The notes under the pieces are model-generated. The model was not told where the DNA came from. It made no database searches and saw only the letters and a program-made list of their open reading frames with translations. Of a stretch of DNA of 64,000 nt, positions 1 through 7,577 are shown one piece after another; the stretch's first letter is position 1, and each line of letters opens with the position of its first letter. Source of the stretch: Planctomycetota bacterium (GTDB lineage: Bacteria; Planctomycetota; PLA2; JAEUHO01); NCBI GenBank assembly GCA_020851795.1, contig JADZCA010000011.1, positions 25,456-89,455 of the forward strand. The letters are read 5' to 3'. Both the position numbers and the translations under genes were made by a program.

Positions 1-50
1 GCGCCGCCGAGGTCCTTCCCGAGGCGGTCGAGGATGACGCCGAGGTGCAC
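1..50 (-). CDS. Glycosyltransferase N-terminus (partial, runs off left edge)
   Basis: Only the first 16 complete codons are inside the window. They start at a GTG and read VHLGVILDRLGKDLGG. This is the usual opening strand and donor-side GG loop of GT-B family 4 glycosyltransferases, in which a hydrophobic strand is followed by a G-G-A/S loop. Start choice rests on a TACGAT hexamer exactly six bases upstream of the GTG. It is the last visible gene of a minus-strand LPS-core cluster, so a core sugar transferase is plausible. Only the N-terminal motif supports the call; the product cannot be confirmed here. Confidence 0.5.
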   Translation of the reverse strand, partial: MHLGVILDRLGKDLGG

Positions 51-56
51 GCGACG

Positions 57-62
57 ATCGTA
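57..62 (-). promoter_or_regulatory. -10-like TACGAT, 6 nt before start
   Basis: On the minus strand TACGAT is followed by six bases and then the GTG start of the partial glycosyltransferase. The spacing equals that seen before ubiD, ubiX, holA, the second alpha-toroid gene and TMEM14, which suggests a leaderless transcript. Confidence 0.45.
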
Positions 63-236
63 CCGCCCGCGTGGGAGCCGGGCGGGTTGCGTTTCGCCGA
101 GCGCGCCCGCCGAGGCCCGGGGACCGTGCGCGCCACGAAGGTCCCGCTCGTCGAGCGCATGCCGTCGGCGACCTGCGCGGAGCGCGTGCGTGGGGACGAC
201 GTCCCCGCGTCCCACGGGCCCGCCGTGGCCGCGGGG

Positions 237-998
237 TCAGCTCGACGCGGCCGCCGGGCGCGCCGCGTCGCCGACGGGCGTGCGGGGGACGTGGGCGCGG
301 ATCCGCGCGGCCTTGCGCACGACGCGACGGAGCAGCGGCCCGAGCAGCGAGCGGACCGGGAAGCGGCGCGCGACGAGGTAGGCGCGCAGGAAGCGCGCCC
401 GCGCCGGGCACGACAGCACCCCGTCGGGCACCGACGACTCGATCGCCGCGAGGTCCTTGACGACGCGCGGGCCCAGCACGCCGTGATGACGCGCGACGCG
501 CTCGACGTCGATCCACGTGACCGCCGACGGGGCGGCGGGGTCCACGAAGACGTGGCAGAGGTAGAGGTCGCGGTGGTGCAGCTTGCGGTCGTGCAGGTGC
601 GCCGTCGCCACCGCGAGCGCGCGGAACGCCGCGTCCACGCCCTCCCGCCCGAGCGCCCCCTCGCGCAGGAGGTCGTCGAGCGGCCGCGCGGGCGCGAGGT
701 CGAGCGTGCCCGCGACGCTGCCGTGCGCACGGTCGCGCCCCGAGAACGCGAGCGGCACCACCGGCACGCCGTAGCCCGCCAGCGCCGTGATCACCGCCGC
801 CTCGCGCGACGCCGCGCGCCCCCGCCGCCGCTTCACGTGGAAGACGCGCCCGCCCGCGCGGAGCACGAGGTTGCTGCGGTCGGGCAGGTCGCGCACGCAC
901 TCGGCGCGCGCGAGCACGTCCGCCACCGTGCGGACGCCGTCGGCGGCGAGCGCCTCGAGCACCTCGGGCCCGCCCTCGAGCCGTCCGTCGCCGCTCAC
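237..998 (-). CDS. LPS-core kinase-like protein (WaaP/KdkA/InaA family)
   Basis: This 253-residue protein resembles the small eukaryotic-type kinases that phosphorylate Kdo or heptose of the LPS inner core from the cytoplasm. Visible landmarks are a lysine in VFHVKRRRG (about residue 56), the catalytic loop HRDLYLCHVFV (142-152) and a downstream WIDVERV segment that replaces the metal-binding DFG-type motif. The family is normally about 230-280 residues, so the protein is full length. The GTG start at 998 lies 80 bases downstream of the stop of a second kinase-like gene, probably in the same operon. Which sugar it phosphorylates cannot be told from sequence. A lipid-linked substrate is inferred from the HldE/GmhB/acyltransferase context. 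Confidence 0.75.
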   Translation of the reverse strand: MSGDGRLEGGPEVLEALAADGVRTVADVLARAECVRDLPDRSNLVLRAGGRVFHVKRRRGRAASREAAVITALAGYGVPVVPLAFSGRDRAHGSVAGTLDLAPARPLDDLLREGALGREGVDAAFRALAVATAHLHDRKLHHRDLYLCHVFVDPAAPSAVTWIDVERVARHHGVLGPRVVKDLAAIESSVPDGVLSCPARARFLRAYLVARRFPVRSLLGPLLRRVVRKAARIRAHVPRTPVGDAARPAAASS

Positions 999-1077
999 GG
1001 GCGCGCCTCCCCCGCCGCCCCGACCGGGGCCGCGGGCGTCGCGTCGGACGCGCGCGTCGTGCGGACGTGGCGCGCGG

Positions 1078-2361
1078 TCACGGCGCCGCCTTGCCGAGCG
1101 CGCGGAAGGTCCCGCGTCCCTCGACGCGCCGGATGCGGCGCAGGATGGCGGTCCGCCACTCGCGCGAGGCCGACAGGCGCCCCCCGAGGTAGGCGCGCAG
1201 CACCGCGAGGCGGAAGCGCAGCGGGACGAGCGGGCGCAGCGAGAGCGCGAGCGCGGCGAGCCCGGGCGCCGCGAGCCGCGGGACGACGCGCGTGCGGGCG
1301 CGCGTCAGGCGTGCGAGGTCGAGGAAGACGAGCGACGACGGGCCGCCCGCCGGCGTGCCGTCCACGACGAGGTGGTGCGCGAGCAGGTCGGGGTGGAGGA
1401 AGCGCGCGGTGTGCAGCGCGCGCACCGCGGTCCCGAGCCCGCGCGCCCACGCGGCGCGCTCGCGCGCCGACGCGGTCGCGTAGCGCGAGGAGAGGAACGC
1501 CGCGAGGTCGCCGCCCCGCGCCTCCTTCGTCACCAGCGCGCGCGCCGGCCGCCCGTCGGGGCCCTTGCCCTCGAGCGCGAGCCAAGGCTCGGGCGCGCGC
1601 AGCCCCGCGGCGCGCAGCGCGAGGTGGTGGCGGAACTCGTCGAGCGCGCCGGGCCCGCGCCGCGGCGTGTGCTCGACCTTCACGTAGACGACCTCGCCCG
1701 ACACCTCGACGCGCCGCACGAAGCGGCCGCGGTGCTTCCACACCTCGGTGCCCTCCCGGCACGCGAGCAGCGCGCCGAGGTCGCCGAGGCCGTGCGCCGC
1801 GAGGAAGCGCGGCTTGCCCGCCAGCGCGAGCCCGCGCACGCGCGGCTCGACGATCGTCTCGACGCGGTCGAGCACGATCGGCCGCACGGAGAGGCGCGCG
1901 ACGAGGTCGGACGTGCCGTGCCCCTTGGGGTCGCCGACGTAGGCGGTGCGCACGCCGAGCGCGCGGTTCGTCGCCGCCTCGGGGAGCGTGGCGTCGGCGT
2001 AGTCGCGCCCCTTGGCGTGGACGTCGGGCCGGACCGCGCGCAGCAGGCGGTCCACGGTCTTGTCGGCGAAGACGACGACGTAGTCCACGCCCGCGAAGCC
2101 GGCGACGACCTCGGCCCGCTCGGCCGCCGGGACGAGCGGCCGCCCCGCGCCCTTGCTCGCGCGCACCGAGGCGTCGTCGTTGACGCCGACGACCAGCACG
2201 TCGCACAGCGTCGCGGCCTCCGCGAGCATCCGCACGTGCCCGACGTGGACGAGGTCGAACCCGCCGTTGGTGAAGGCGACGGTGCGGCCCGCGGCGCGGT
2301 GCGCCGCGAGCGCCTCGAGCAGCGCCGCCTCGGAGAGGACGCGGCCGCGGGCCCCGTTCAC
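1078..2361 (-). CDS. HldE-type cytidylyltransferase fused to a WaaP-like kinase
   Basis: This 427-residue protein has two domains. Residues 20-160 are a nucleotidyltransferase with TNGGFDLVHVGH (31-42), the signature of the HldE C-terminal domain that activates heptose-1-phosphate with a nucleotide. Residues about 165-427 are an LPS-kinase-like fold with a VYVKVE lysine (228), HPD in place of HRD (323-325) and a FLDLARL metal site. The GTG start overlaps the NUDIX stop in a GTGA quartet, which fixes the start. A bona fide HldE lies about 4 kb away at 6093, so this domain may activate another sugar or act on the same pathway. I do not recognise this domain combination as a standard enzyme. Both activities are inferred. 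Confidence 0.7.
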   Translation of the reverse strand: MNGARGRVLSEAALLEALAAHRAAGRTVAFTNGGFDLVHVGHVRMLAEAATLCDVLVVGVNDDASVRASKGAGRPLVPAAERAEVVAGFAGVDYVVVFADKTVDRLLRAVRPDVHAKGRDYADATLPEAATNRALGVRTAYVGDPKGHGTSDLVARLSVRPIVLDRVETIVEPRVRGLALAGKPRFLAAHGLGDLGALLACREGTEVWKHRGRFVRRVEVSGEVVYVKVEHTPRRGPGALDEFRHHLALRAAGLRAPEPWLALEGKGPDGRPARALVTKEARGGDLAAFLSSRYATASARERAAWARGLGTAVRALHTARFLHPDLLAHHLVVDGTPAGGPSSLVFLDLARLTRARTRVVPRLAAPGLAALALSLRPLVPLRFRLAVLRAYLGGRLSASREWRTAILRRIRRVEGRGTFRALGKAAP

Positions 2362-3152
2362 CGCCGAGGCTCCCGCGCGACGCCCAGCGGGGACCAGCGC
2401 GCCGCGAGGTCGCGCGGCAGCTCGTCGACGAAGCGGTCGAGCGTCGGCACGTAGCCGATCGCGTCGCACAGGCGCAGCAGCGCGACCTCGGTCTTCATGT
2501 CGGGGACGTCGCCCCGCCGGCACGCCTCGATCGCGTCGCGCAGCGGCATCAGCACGACCCCGCCGCCCTCCTCCATCGCCGAGCCGTCGCCGGTCGGGCG
2601 CGCGCGCCGGTCGAGCCGCGCCGCGGCGGCGGCGAAGTGGACCTTCTCGTCGGTGATCCCGGGGCTCGGGAACGACTCGGCGCCGAGCGGGCGCACGGTC
2701 GCCGGGTCGAGCGCGAGCCCCGCCTCCTCCTCGGCCTCGTGGGCCGCGCGGCGCGCGATCCCGTCGGGGCCGCGGTCCTCGGGCTCGAGCATCCCGGCGA
2801 CGACCTCGGCGAGACGGTCCCACCGGCGCGCGTCGGGCTGCGTGAGCGCGAGCCGCCGGCGCATCCACACGGGCGGGCGCACGCCGGTCTTGAGCAGGAC
2901 GCGCACGGTGCGCCCGGCCCCCGCCGCCCCCCCGACCTCGTAGAGCGCGACCGCCACCGCGTCCACCCGCGCGCGCGACACGACGTCGCACGGGTACGGC
3001 GCCGAGCGGCGGCCGTCGGCGAACACCGTGCGCAGCACGAGCCGGCGCACGCGCAGGAAGCCCTCGTCGGACCGCGTGGCCGCCGTGCGGTCCTCGACGA
3101 CCTCGAGGTCGACGACCTCGTCGGGGTCGTGGGCCGGGGCCGGGCCCGTCAC
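2358..3152 (-). CDS. NUDIX hydrolase
   Basis: This 264-residue protein carries a NUDIX-like box in its second half: a glycine (GMLEPED), a loop slightly longer than usual, then AAHEAEEEAGL, which matches the RE-x2-EE-xG core with His for Arg. These enzymes cleave nucleoside diphosphates linked to another moiety. Within an LPS-core operon a nucleotide-sugar or damaged nucleotide substrate is possible, but the family is too broad to say. The start is a GTG overlapping the radical SAM stop, and the stop overlaps the GTG of the fused cytidylyltransferase-kinase, so translation is probably coupled on both sides. The roughly 100-residue N-terminal region is of unknown role. Confidence 0.75.
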   Translation of the reverse strand: MTGPAPAHDPDEVVDLEVVEDRTAATRSDEGFLRVRRLVLRTVFADGRRSAPYPCDVVSRARVDAVAVALYEVGGAAGAGRTVRVLLKTGVRPPVWMRRRLALTQPDARRWDRLAEVVAGMLEPEDRGPDGIARRAAHEAEEEAGLALDPATVRPLGAESFPSPGITDEKVHFAAAAARLDRRARPTGDGSAMEEGGGVVLMPLRDAIEACRRGDVPDMKTEVALLRLCDAIGYVPTLDRFVDELPRDLAARWSPLGVAREPRR

Positions 3153-4381
3153 AGGAACCAGTCCCCCGCCTCGCCGACCGCGTCGGCGCGGTCGAGGCCC
3201 TGGCCCTCGATGGCGCGCTCGAGCCACCAGTTCGTGTCGTGGTAGAGGCAGGTGACCTCGCGGCACTCCACGCTGGCGTCGAAACGGTCGAGGATCGAGG
3301 CCGTCGCGGCGGCCGTCTCGTGGCACGCGGCGGCCCCGCCGTAGGCGTCCTTGCCGCCGATCTTGGCCTTCTCGACGCCGCGGTGGGCCGGGCAGTTGTA
3401 GAGGCCCAACGGCGTCAGGACCTGGCGCAGCGCCTGCATGTGGCAGGTGCGCGGCTGGTGCGTCCACTCGGCCCACGAGCCCGACTCGAGCACCTTGAGG
3501 TTCGCGCTCTCGAGGACGCGGAAGCCCGGCGTCGCCAGCGCCTTCGCCTCGTCCACGCGGGCGCGGATGCGGCGCACGATCTCGTCGGTGGCGCCCTCGG
3601 CCTGGCCGGGGTCCATGACCTCGGCGCCGTCGAGGCGGCGGGTGAGGAAGGGCTTGAACGAGATGTAGTCGAAGCCGTGGTCGCGCGCGCGGCGGGCGGC
3701 CATCGGGATCTCGTCGAGGTTCTCGACGACCTTCTCGCCCGTGCCGCGGGCCGAGCCGCGCCACGTGATGATGAACGAGAAGCCCATGCGCGGCGCCGGG
3801 TTGCGCTCCTTGATGCGCGTGACGCCCTGGCAGATGTGGTCGAGCGAGACCGGCTTCTTGGGCTTGTGCATCCGCTGGAACGTGTCGTCGGTGCCGGCGT
3901 CGAGGGAGAGGCGCACCCAGTCCTTGCCGTCGAAGCGGTCCACGACCTCGAGGATGCGCTCGTTGCGGCCGCCGTTGCTCACGATGGCGACCTCGAGGCC
4001 GAGGTCCTTGAGGAAGCGGGTGAACGCGACGAAGCCCGGGTAGACGGTCGGCTCGCCGCCGCCGATGAGGATCACGCTGCGCAGCCCGCGCTCGGCCATC
4101 GCGGCGAGCGACGTCCGCAGGCTCTGCTCCTCGTACGAGATCCCGCTGTTGAGGATCTCGAAGTCGATGCAGTGGTCGCAGGCGTAGTTGCAGGCGGTGG
4201 TGAGGTCGAGGTTGACCGACAGCGGCGACCAGTCGGGCATCGCGGGCTCGGCGGCGCCGGAGGCCCGCGCGGCGCGCAGCGCGCGCTGCCACGCGACGTA
4301 GTCGACGACGCGGTGGAACAGCGCCGGCTGGCGCAGCTTCCTCGTGAAGTCGTGGACGGCCTCGCGCGCCGGCTGGCTCAT
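3149..4381 (-). CDS. Radical SAM protein with C-terminal cysteine cluster
   Basis: This 410-residue protein has the CNYACDHC motif (Cys64, 68, 71) that binds the radical SAM 4Fe-4S cluster, followed by an IGGGEP segment of the SAM site. Several cysteines in the last third (CHMQ, NCPAH, ACHE, ECRE, TCLYH) suggest an auxiliary SPASM-like cluster region. Its substrate is unknown. It heads a run of overlapping genes (radical SAM, NUDIX, cytidylyltransferase-kinase), so a role in modifying a core sugar or envelope component is an inference from context. The ATG start is supported by a TAGCCT box seven bases upstream. Confidence 0.75.
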   Translation of the reverse strand: MSQPAREAVHDFTRKLRQPALFHRVVDYVAWQRALRAARASGAAEPAMPDWSPLSVNLDLTTACNYACDHCIDFEILNSGISYEEQSLRTSLAAMAERGLRSVILIGGGEPTVYPGFVAFTRFLKDLGLEVAIVSNGGRNERILEVVDRFDGKDWVRLSLDAGTDDTFQRMHKPKKPVSLDHICQGVTRIKERNPAPRMGFSFIITWRGSARGTGEKVVENLDEIPMAARRARDHGFDYISFKPFLTRRLDGAEVMDPGQAEGATDEIVRRIRARVDEAKALATPGFRVLESANLKVLESGSWAEWTHQPRTCHMQALRQVLTPLGLYNCPAHRGVEKAKIGGKDAYGGAAACHETAAATASILDRFDASVECREVTCLYHDTNWWLERAIEGQGLDRADAVGEAGDWFL

Positions 4382-4388
4382 GCCGCGA

Positions 4389-4394
4389 AGGCTA
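4389..4394 (-). promoter_or_regulatory. -10-like TAGCCT before radical SAM gene
   Basis: TAGCCT on the minus strand ends seven bases before the ATG at 4381. It lies in the 64-base gap behind the oxidoreductase stop, so it could be an internal promoter of the operon. Confidence 0.35.
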
Positions 4395-4445
4395 CCCCGG
4401 CCCGGCGGAGCGCGGAAACCCGGGCTCCGTCGGCGCCGGGCGGCT

Positions 4446-5414
4446 TCACCGCCGGGCCGCGGCGAGCGCGGCCGCCACCGCGCGGTCCACCTCCCGGAGG
4501 TGGACGAGCCCGGGCACGGTCGGCGGCTCGGGCGGGAACGGCGGCCCGCGCCGCACCCGGGCGACGAAGTCCTTCACGACCGCCTCGACCGGGTCGGGCA
4601 GCGCCACCTCGCGCCCGAGGCCCTCGGCCACGAGCGCGGCGCGGTACCCCGGCTCGCGCACCACGCGCGTCGCGACGGCGCCGTCGAAGCCGAACGAGAA
4701 CGGCCGCGGGCGCTCGGTGGTCACGACCAGCTCGACCTCGGCGCGGACCCCGCGGCCGGGGTGGGTGAAGCGCACGAGCAGGCGCCCGGGGTCGCCGACG
4801 TCCACCTCGAGGTCGGTCAGCCCGGGGCGCTCGGGCGGGGCGAGGTGGTCGAGCACGCTGAGCGGGTGGGGCATCGCCACCGGGACGGCGGCCCGCCCCC
4901 CCACCGACGGCGAGAGCCGCATCGAGAAGCGGCGGGCCGCGCGCGGGCTGACGTCGGGGAAGAGGCGCATGTAGGCGCCGAGCGCGTGCCGCCACTGGGC
5001 GTCGACGACGAGGCAGAGGCCGCGCGCGGCGAACGCCGCGACCAGCGCGGCCCCGCGCGCCGGGTAGGCGTCGTCGTCGGGGGCGTGCAGCAGGGGCTTC
5101 TCGCACAGGACGTGCAGCCCCGCGTCGAGGGCGAGCGTGAGCAGCGGCTCGTGCGTGCCCTCGGGCGACGCGACGACGAGCGCGTCGAGGCGCTCGCGCT
5201 CGACCATCGCGCGCGCGTCGCCGTAGGGCGCGGCCTCGATGCCGTCGTGGGCCGACAGCCCCCGCGCCGCCTCCGCCGCCGTGGCCTCCGAGGTGCCGGC
5301 GACGGCGACGACCTTGCAGCCGGCCGCGTGCAGGAAACGCGCGAGGAACGCGCCGGTGCCGTCGCGCACGCGCCGCGCGCCCACGACGCCGACGCGGAAC
5401 GCGCGCAGCGTCAC
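4446..5414 (-). CDS. Gfo/Idh/MocA-type oxidoreductase
   Basis: This 322-residue protein begins with a dinucleotide-binding Rossmann strand (FRVGVVGARRV). It contains VVASPEGTHEPLL and the CEKPLL motif with the conserved EKP lysine (about residues 115-120), both typical of NAD(P)-dependent sugar dehydrogenases of the Gfo/Idh/MocA family. The C-terminal half fits the beta-sheet substrate domain. The GTG start overlaps the gmhB stop (GTGA), so it is probably translated with gmhB. In this neighbourhood a nucleotide-sugar or LPS-sugar substrate is likely, but no substrate can be named. Confidence 0.8.
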   Translation of the reverse strand: MTLRAFRVGVVGARRVRDGTGAFLARFLHAAGCKVVAVAGTSEATAAEAARGLSAHDGIEAAPYGDARAMVERERLDALVVASPEGTHEPLLTLALDAGLHVLCEKPLLHAPDDDAYPARGAALVAAFAARGLCLVVDAQWRHALGAYMRLFPDVSPRAARRFSMRLSPSVGGRAAVPVAMPHPLSVLDHLAPPERPGLTDLEVDVGDPGRLLVRFTHPGRGVRAEVELVVTTERPRPFSFGFDGAVATRVVREPGYRAALVAEGLGREVALPDPVEAVVKDFVARVRRGPPFPPEPPTVPGLVHLREVDRAVAAALAAARR

Positions 5415-6061
5415 GCGCCCGCCCCCGCCGGGCGCGGGGCGCGCGAGAGCGGCGCGCCCGGGCGGTCGGGGAGCGGCACGCCCTCGCGCTGCAGCACCCA
5501 GATCGCCGCCTCGCGCAGGTCGCGCGCCGTGAAGTCGGGGTCGAAGGGCCCGCCGACGGGCAGCGGCCACTTGTCGCGGCCCGCGGCGAGCAGCACCGAC
5601 GTCGTCCCGGCGCGCCGCCCCGCGACGACGTCGCGCTCGCCGTCGCCGACCGAGTAGGAGCGCGCGAGGTCGAGGCCGAGGTCGCGCGCCGCGCGCAGCC
5701 ACATCCCGGGCGACGGCTTGCGGTCGTCGTGGTCCACGTTCCACGGCGCCACGGTGCCCTCGGGGTGGTACGGGCAGTAGTACGTCGCGGCGAGCTCGAC
5801 GCCCTCCGCGGCGAGGAGGTCGCTCAGCCGGCGCGCGACGCGCTCGTACTGCGCGACGGTGTACTTGCCGCGCGCCACGCCGGACTGGTTCGTGCACACG
5901 ACGAGGAGGAACCCCGCCGCCGCGAGCGCGCGCAGCGCGTCGCCGACGTGCGGGAGCAGCACGACGCCGGCGGGGTCGGCGAGGTAGCCGGGGTCGTGGA
6001 TGAGCGTGCCGTCGCGGTCGAGGAAGACGGCGCGGCGGGCCGGGGCGGTGGGCGCGTTCAC
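5411..6061 (-). CDS. gmhB: D,D-heptose 1,7-bisphosphate phosphatase (GmhB-like)
   Basis: This 216-residue HAD phosphatase has FLDRDGTL (nucleophile Asp15, motif DRDGT 15-19), CTNQSGVARG as motif II, DRKPSPGM as motif III and GDGERDV as motif IV. Those features and the length match GmhB, which removes the 7-phosphate of heptose bisphosphate in ADP-heptose synthesis. One oddity is the zinc loop. Where Escherichia coli has Cys-Pro-His then Cys-Asp-Cys, this protein has CPYH (96-99) then HDD (111-113), so most zinc ligands are missing. The gene sits between the oxidoreductase (GTGA overlap) and hldE, which supports the role. Confidence 0.85.
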   Translation of the reverse strand: MNAPTAPARRAVFLDRDGTLIHDPGYLADPAGVVLLPHVGDALRALAAAGFLLVVCTNQSGVARGKYTVAQYERVARRLSDLLAAEGVELAATYYCPYHPEGTVAPWNVDHDDRKPSPGMWLRAARDLGLDLARSYSVGDGERDVVAGRRAGTTSVLLAAGRDKWPLPVGGPFDPDFTARDLREAAIWVLQREGVPLPDRPGAPLSRAPRPAGAGA

Positions 6062-6092
6062 GGCGAGCAGGGAACCACGCGGCGGCGCCGCG

Positions 6093-7577
6093 TCACACGT
6101 CCTCGCAGGACGCGTCGGCCGCGCGGATGCGCGCGATCGTCGCCGTCGTGCTGCGGCCCGCGAGCAGCGGCGCGAGCACGACCGTGCCGCCGCGCGCCTC
6201 GACGACCTCGCGGCCGACGACGCCCTTGTCCTTCCAGTCCTCGCCCTTGACGAGCACGTCGGGGAGCACCTCGCCGATGAGCGCGAGCGGCGTGTCCTCG
6301 TGGAACACGACGACGTGGTCCACCGCGGCGAGCCCCGAGAGCACCTCGGCGCGGTCGGCCGCGGGGTTGACGGGCCGTCCGTCGCCCTTCAGGCGGCGCA
6401 CGCTCTCGTCGGCGTTGAGGCCGACGACGAGCACGTCGCCCTGCGCGCGCGCGAAGTTGAGGTAGCGCACGTGCCCGGCGTGCAGCACGTCGAAGCAGCC
6501 GTTGGTGAACACCACGCGGCGCCCCGCCTCGCGCAGCCGGCGCGCGAGCGCGGCGGCCTTGGGCCGCTCGACGACCTTGCTGCCGAGCACCGGCGCGCCC
6601 TCGGAGAGGCGCGCGGCGAGCTCGGCGCGCGAGATCGGCACCGAGCCCACCTTCTCGACCTCGAGGCTGGCCGCGACGTTGGCGAGCGAGGCCGCCTCGG
6701 GCAGCGAGGCGCCGCTGCCGAGCGCGAGCCCGACGACCGCGAGCACCATGTCGCCCGCGCCGGTCACGTCGAAGACCTCGCGGGGCTCGGTGCGGAAGGC
6801 GTGCGCGGCCGCCCCGCGCTCGGCGAGCACCATGCCGTCGCGGTCGAGCGTGACGAGCACGAAGTCGAACCCGTAGCGCGCCGCGACCTCCTCGCAGGCG
6901 CGCGCGGCGTCGGCGGCGTCGCGCACCGGACGGCCGACGATGCGGGCGGTCTGCGCGCGGTTCGGCTTGATGCCGGTCGCGCCGCGGTAGCGGTCGAAGT
7001 CGTCGGCCTTGGGGTCCACGACCACCGGGCGCCCGGCGCGCCGCCCCCACGCGACCGCGTGCGCGACCACCGCCGGCGTCAGCAGGCCCTTCTGGTAGTC
7101 GGAGAGCAGCACGACGTCGGCGTCGGCGAAGGCGGCGTCGAGCGCGGCGAGCACGCGGCGCTCGAGCGCACCCTCGACGGGCGTGGTCACCTCACGGTCC
7201 ACGCGGAGCACCTGCTGCGCCGTCGAGTGGCTGCGCGCGAGGTGGCGGGTCTTCAGGCTCGTCGGGCGCTCGCAGGTCACCGCCACGAGGTCGATCCCGG
7301 CGGCCTCGCACTGGCGGCGCACCTCCGCGCCGGAGTCGTCGTCGCCGAGCAGGCCGACGAGGCGTGCGCGCGCGCCGAGGACGGCGAGGTCGTTGGCGAC
7401 CGAGCCGGCCCCGCCGAGGCGCCGCTCGTCGTGCTCGACGGCGAGCACCTGGATGGGCGCCTCGGGGCTGATGCGCTCGACGAGCCCGGTGATGTAGCGG
7501 TCGAGGATCAGGTCGCCCACGACGACGACGCGGGGCGCGCGCAGCGCCGCGAGCACCTCGGCCGCCGAGCGGCTCAC
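6093..7577 (-). CDS. hldE: Bifunctional heptose kinase / ADP-heptose synthase HldE
   Basis: This 494-residue protein has the two-domain layout of HldE. Residues 15-320 are a ribokinase-type kinase with GGAGSVAND (55-63), SDYQKG (159-164) and the anion-hole motif DVTGAGD (270-276). Residues 350-494 are a cytidylyltransferase-type domain with TNGCFDVLHAGH (358-369) and a closing STTATI. The enzyme phosphorylates heptose-7-phosphate at C1 and later adenylylates heptose-1-phosphate, in the cytoplasm. The GTG start overlaps the stop of the upstream gene (GTGA). Neighbouring gmhB covers the intermediate dephosphorylation. The isomerase GmhA is not recognisable anywhere in the window. Confidence 0.93.
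   Translation of the reverse strand: MSRSAAEVLAALRAPRVVVVGDLILDRYITGLVERISPEAPIQVLAVEHDERRLGGAGSVANDLAVLGARARLVGLLGDDDSGAEVRRQCEAAGIDLVAVTCERPTSLKTRHLARSHSTAQQVLRVDREVTTPVEGALERRVLAALDAAFADADVVLLSDYQKGLLTPAVVAHAVAWGRRAGRPVVVDPKADDFDRYRGATGIKPNRAQTARIVGRPVRDAADAARACEEVAARYGFDFVLVTLDRDGMVLAERGAAAHAFRTEPREVFDVTGAGDMVLAVVGLALGSGASLPEAASLANVAASLEVEKVGSVPISRAELAARLSEGAPVLGSKVVERPKAAALARRLREAGRRVVFTNGCFDVLHAGHVRYLNFARAQGDVLVVGLNADESVRRLKGDGRPVNPAADRAEVLSGLAAVDHVVVFHEDTPLALIGEVLPDVLVKGEDWKDKGVVGREVVEARGGTVVLAPLLAGRSTTATIARIRAADASCEDV

Noticed and set aside
1078..2361. Reading the fused cytidylyltransferase-kinase as a broken second hldE
   Set aside because: The frame is continuous over 427 codons, both domains keep their signature motifs, and both ends overlap or neighbour operon genes normally.
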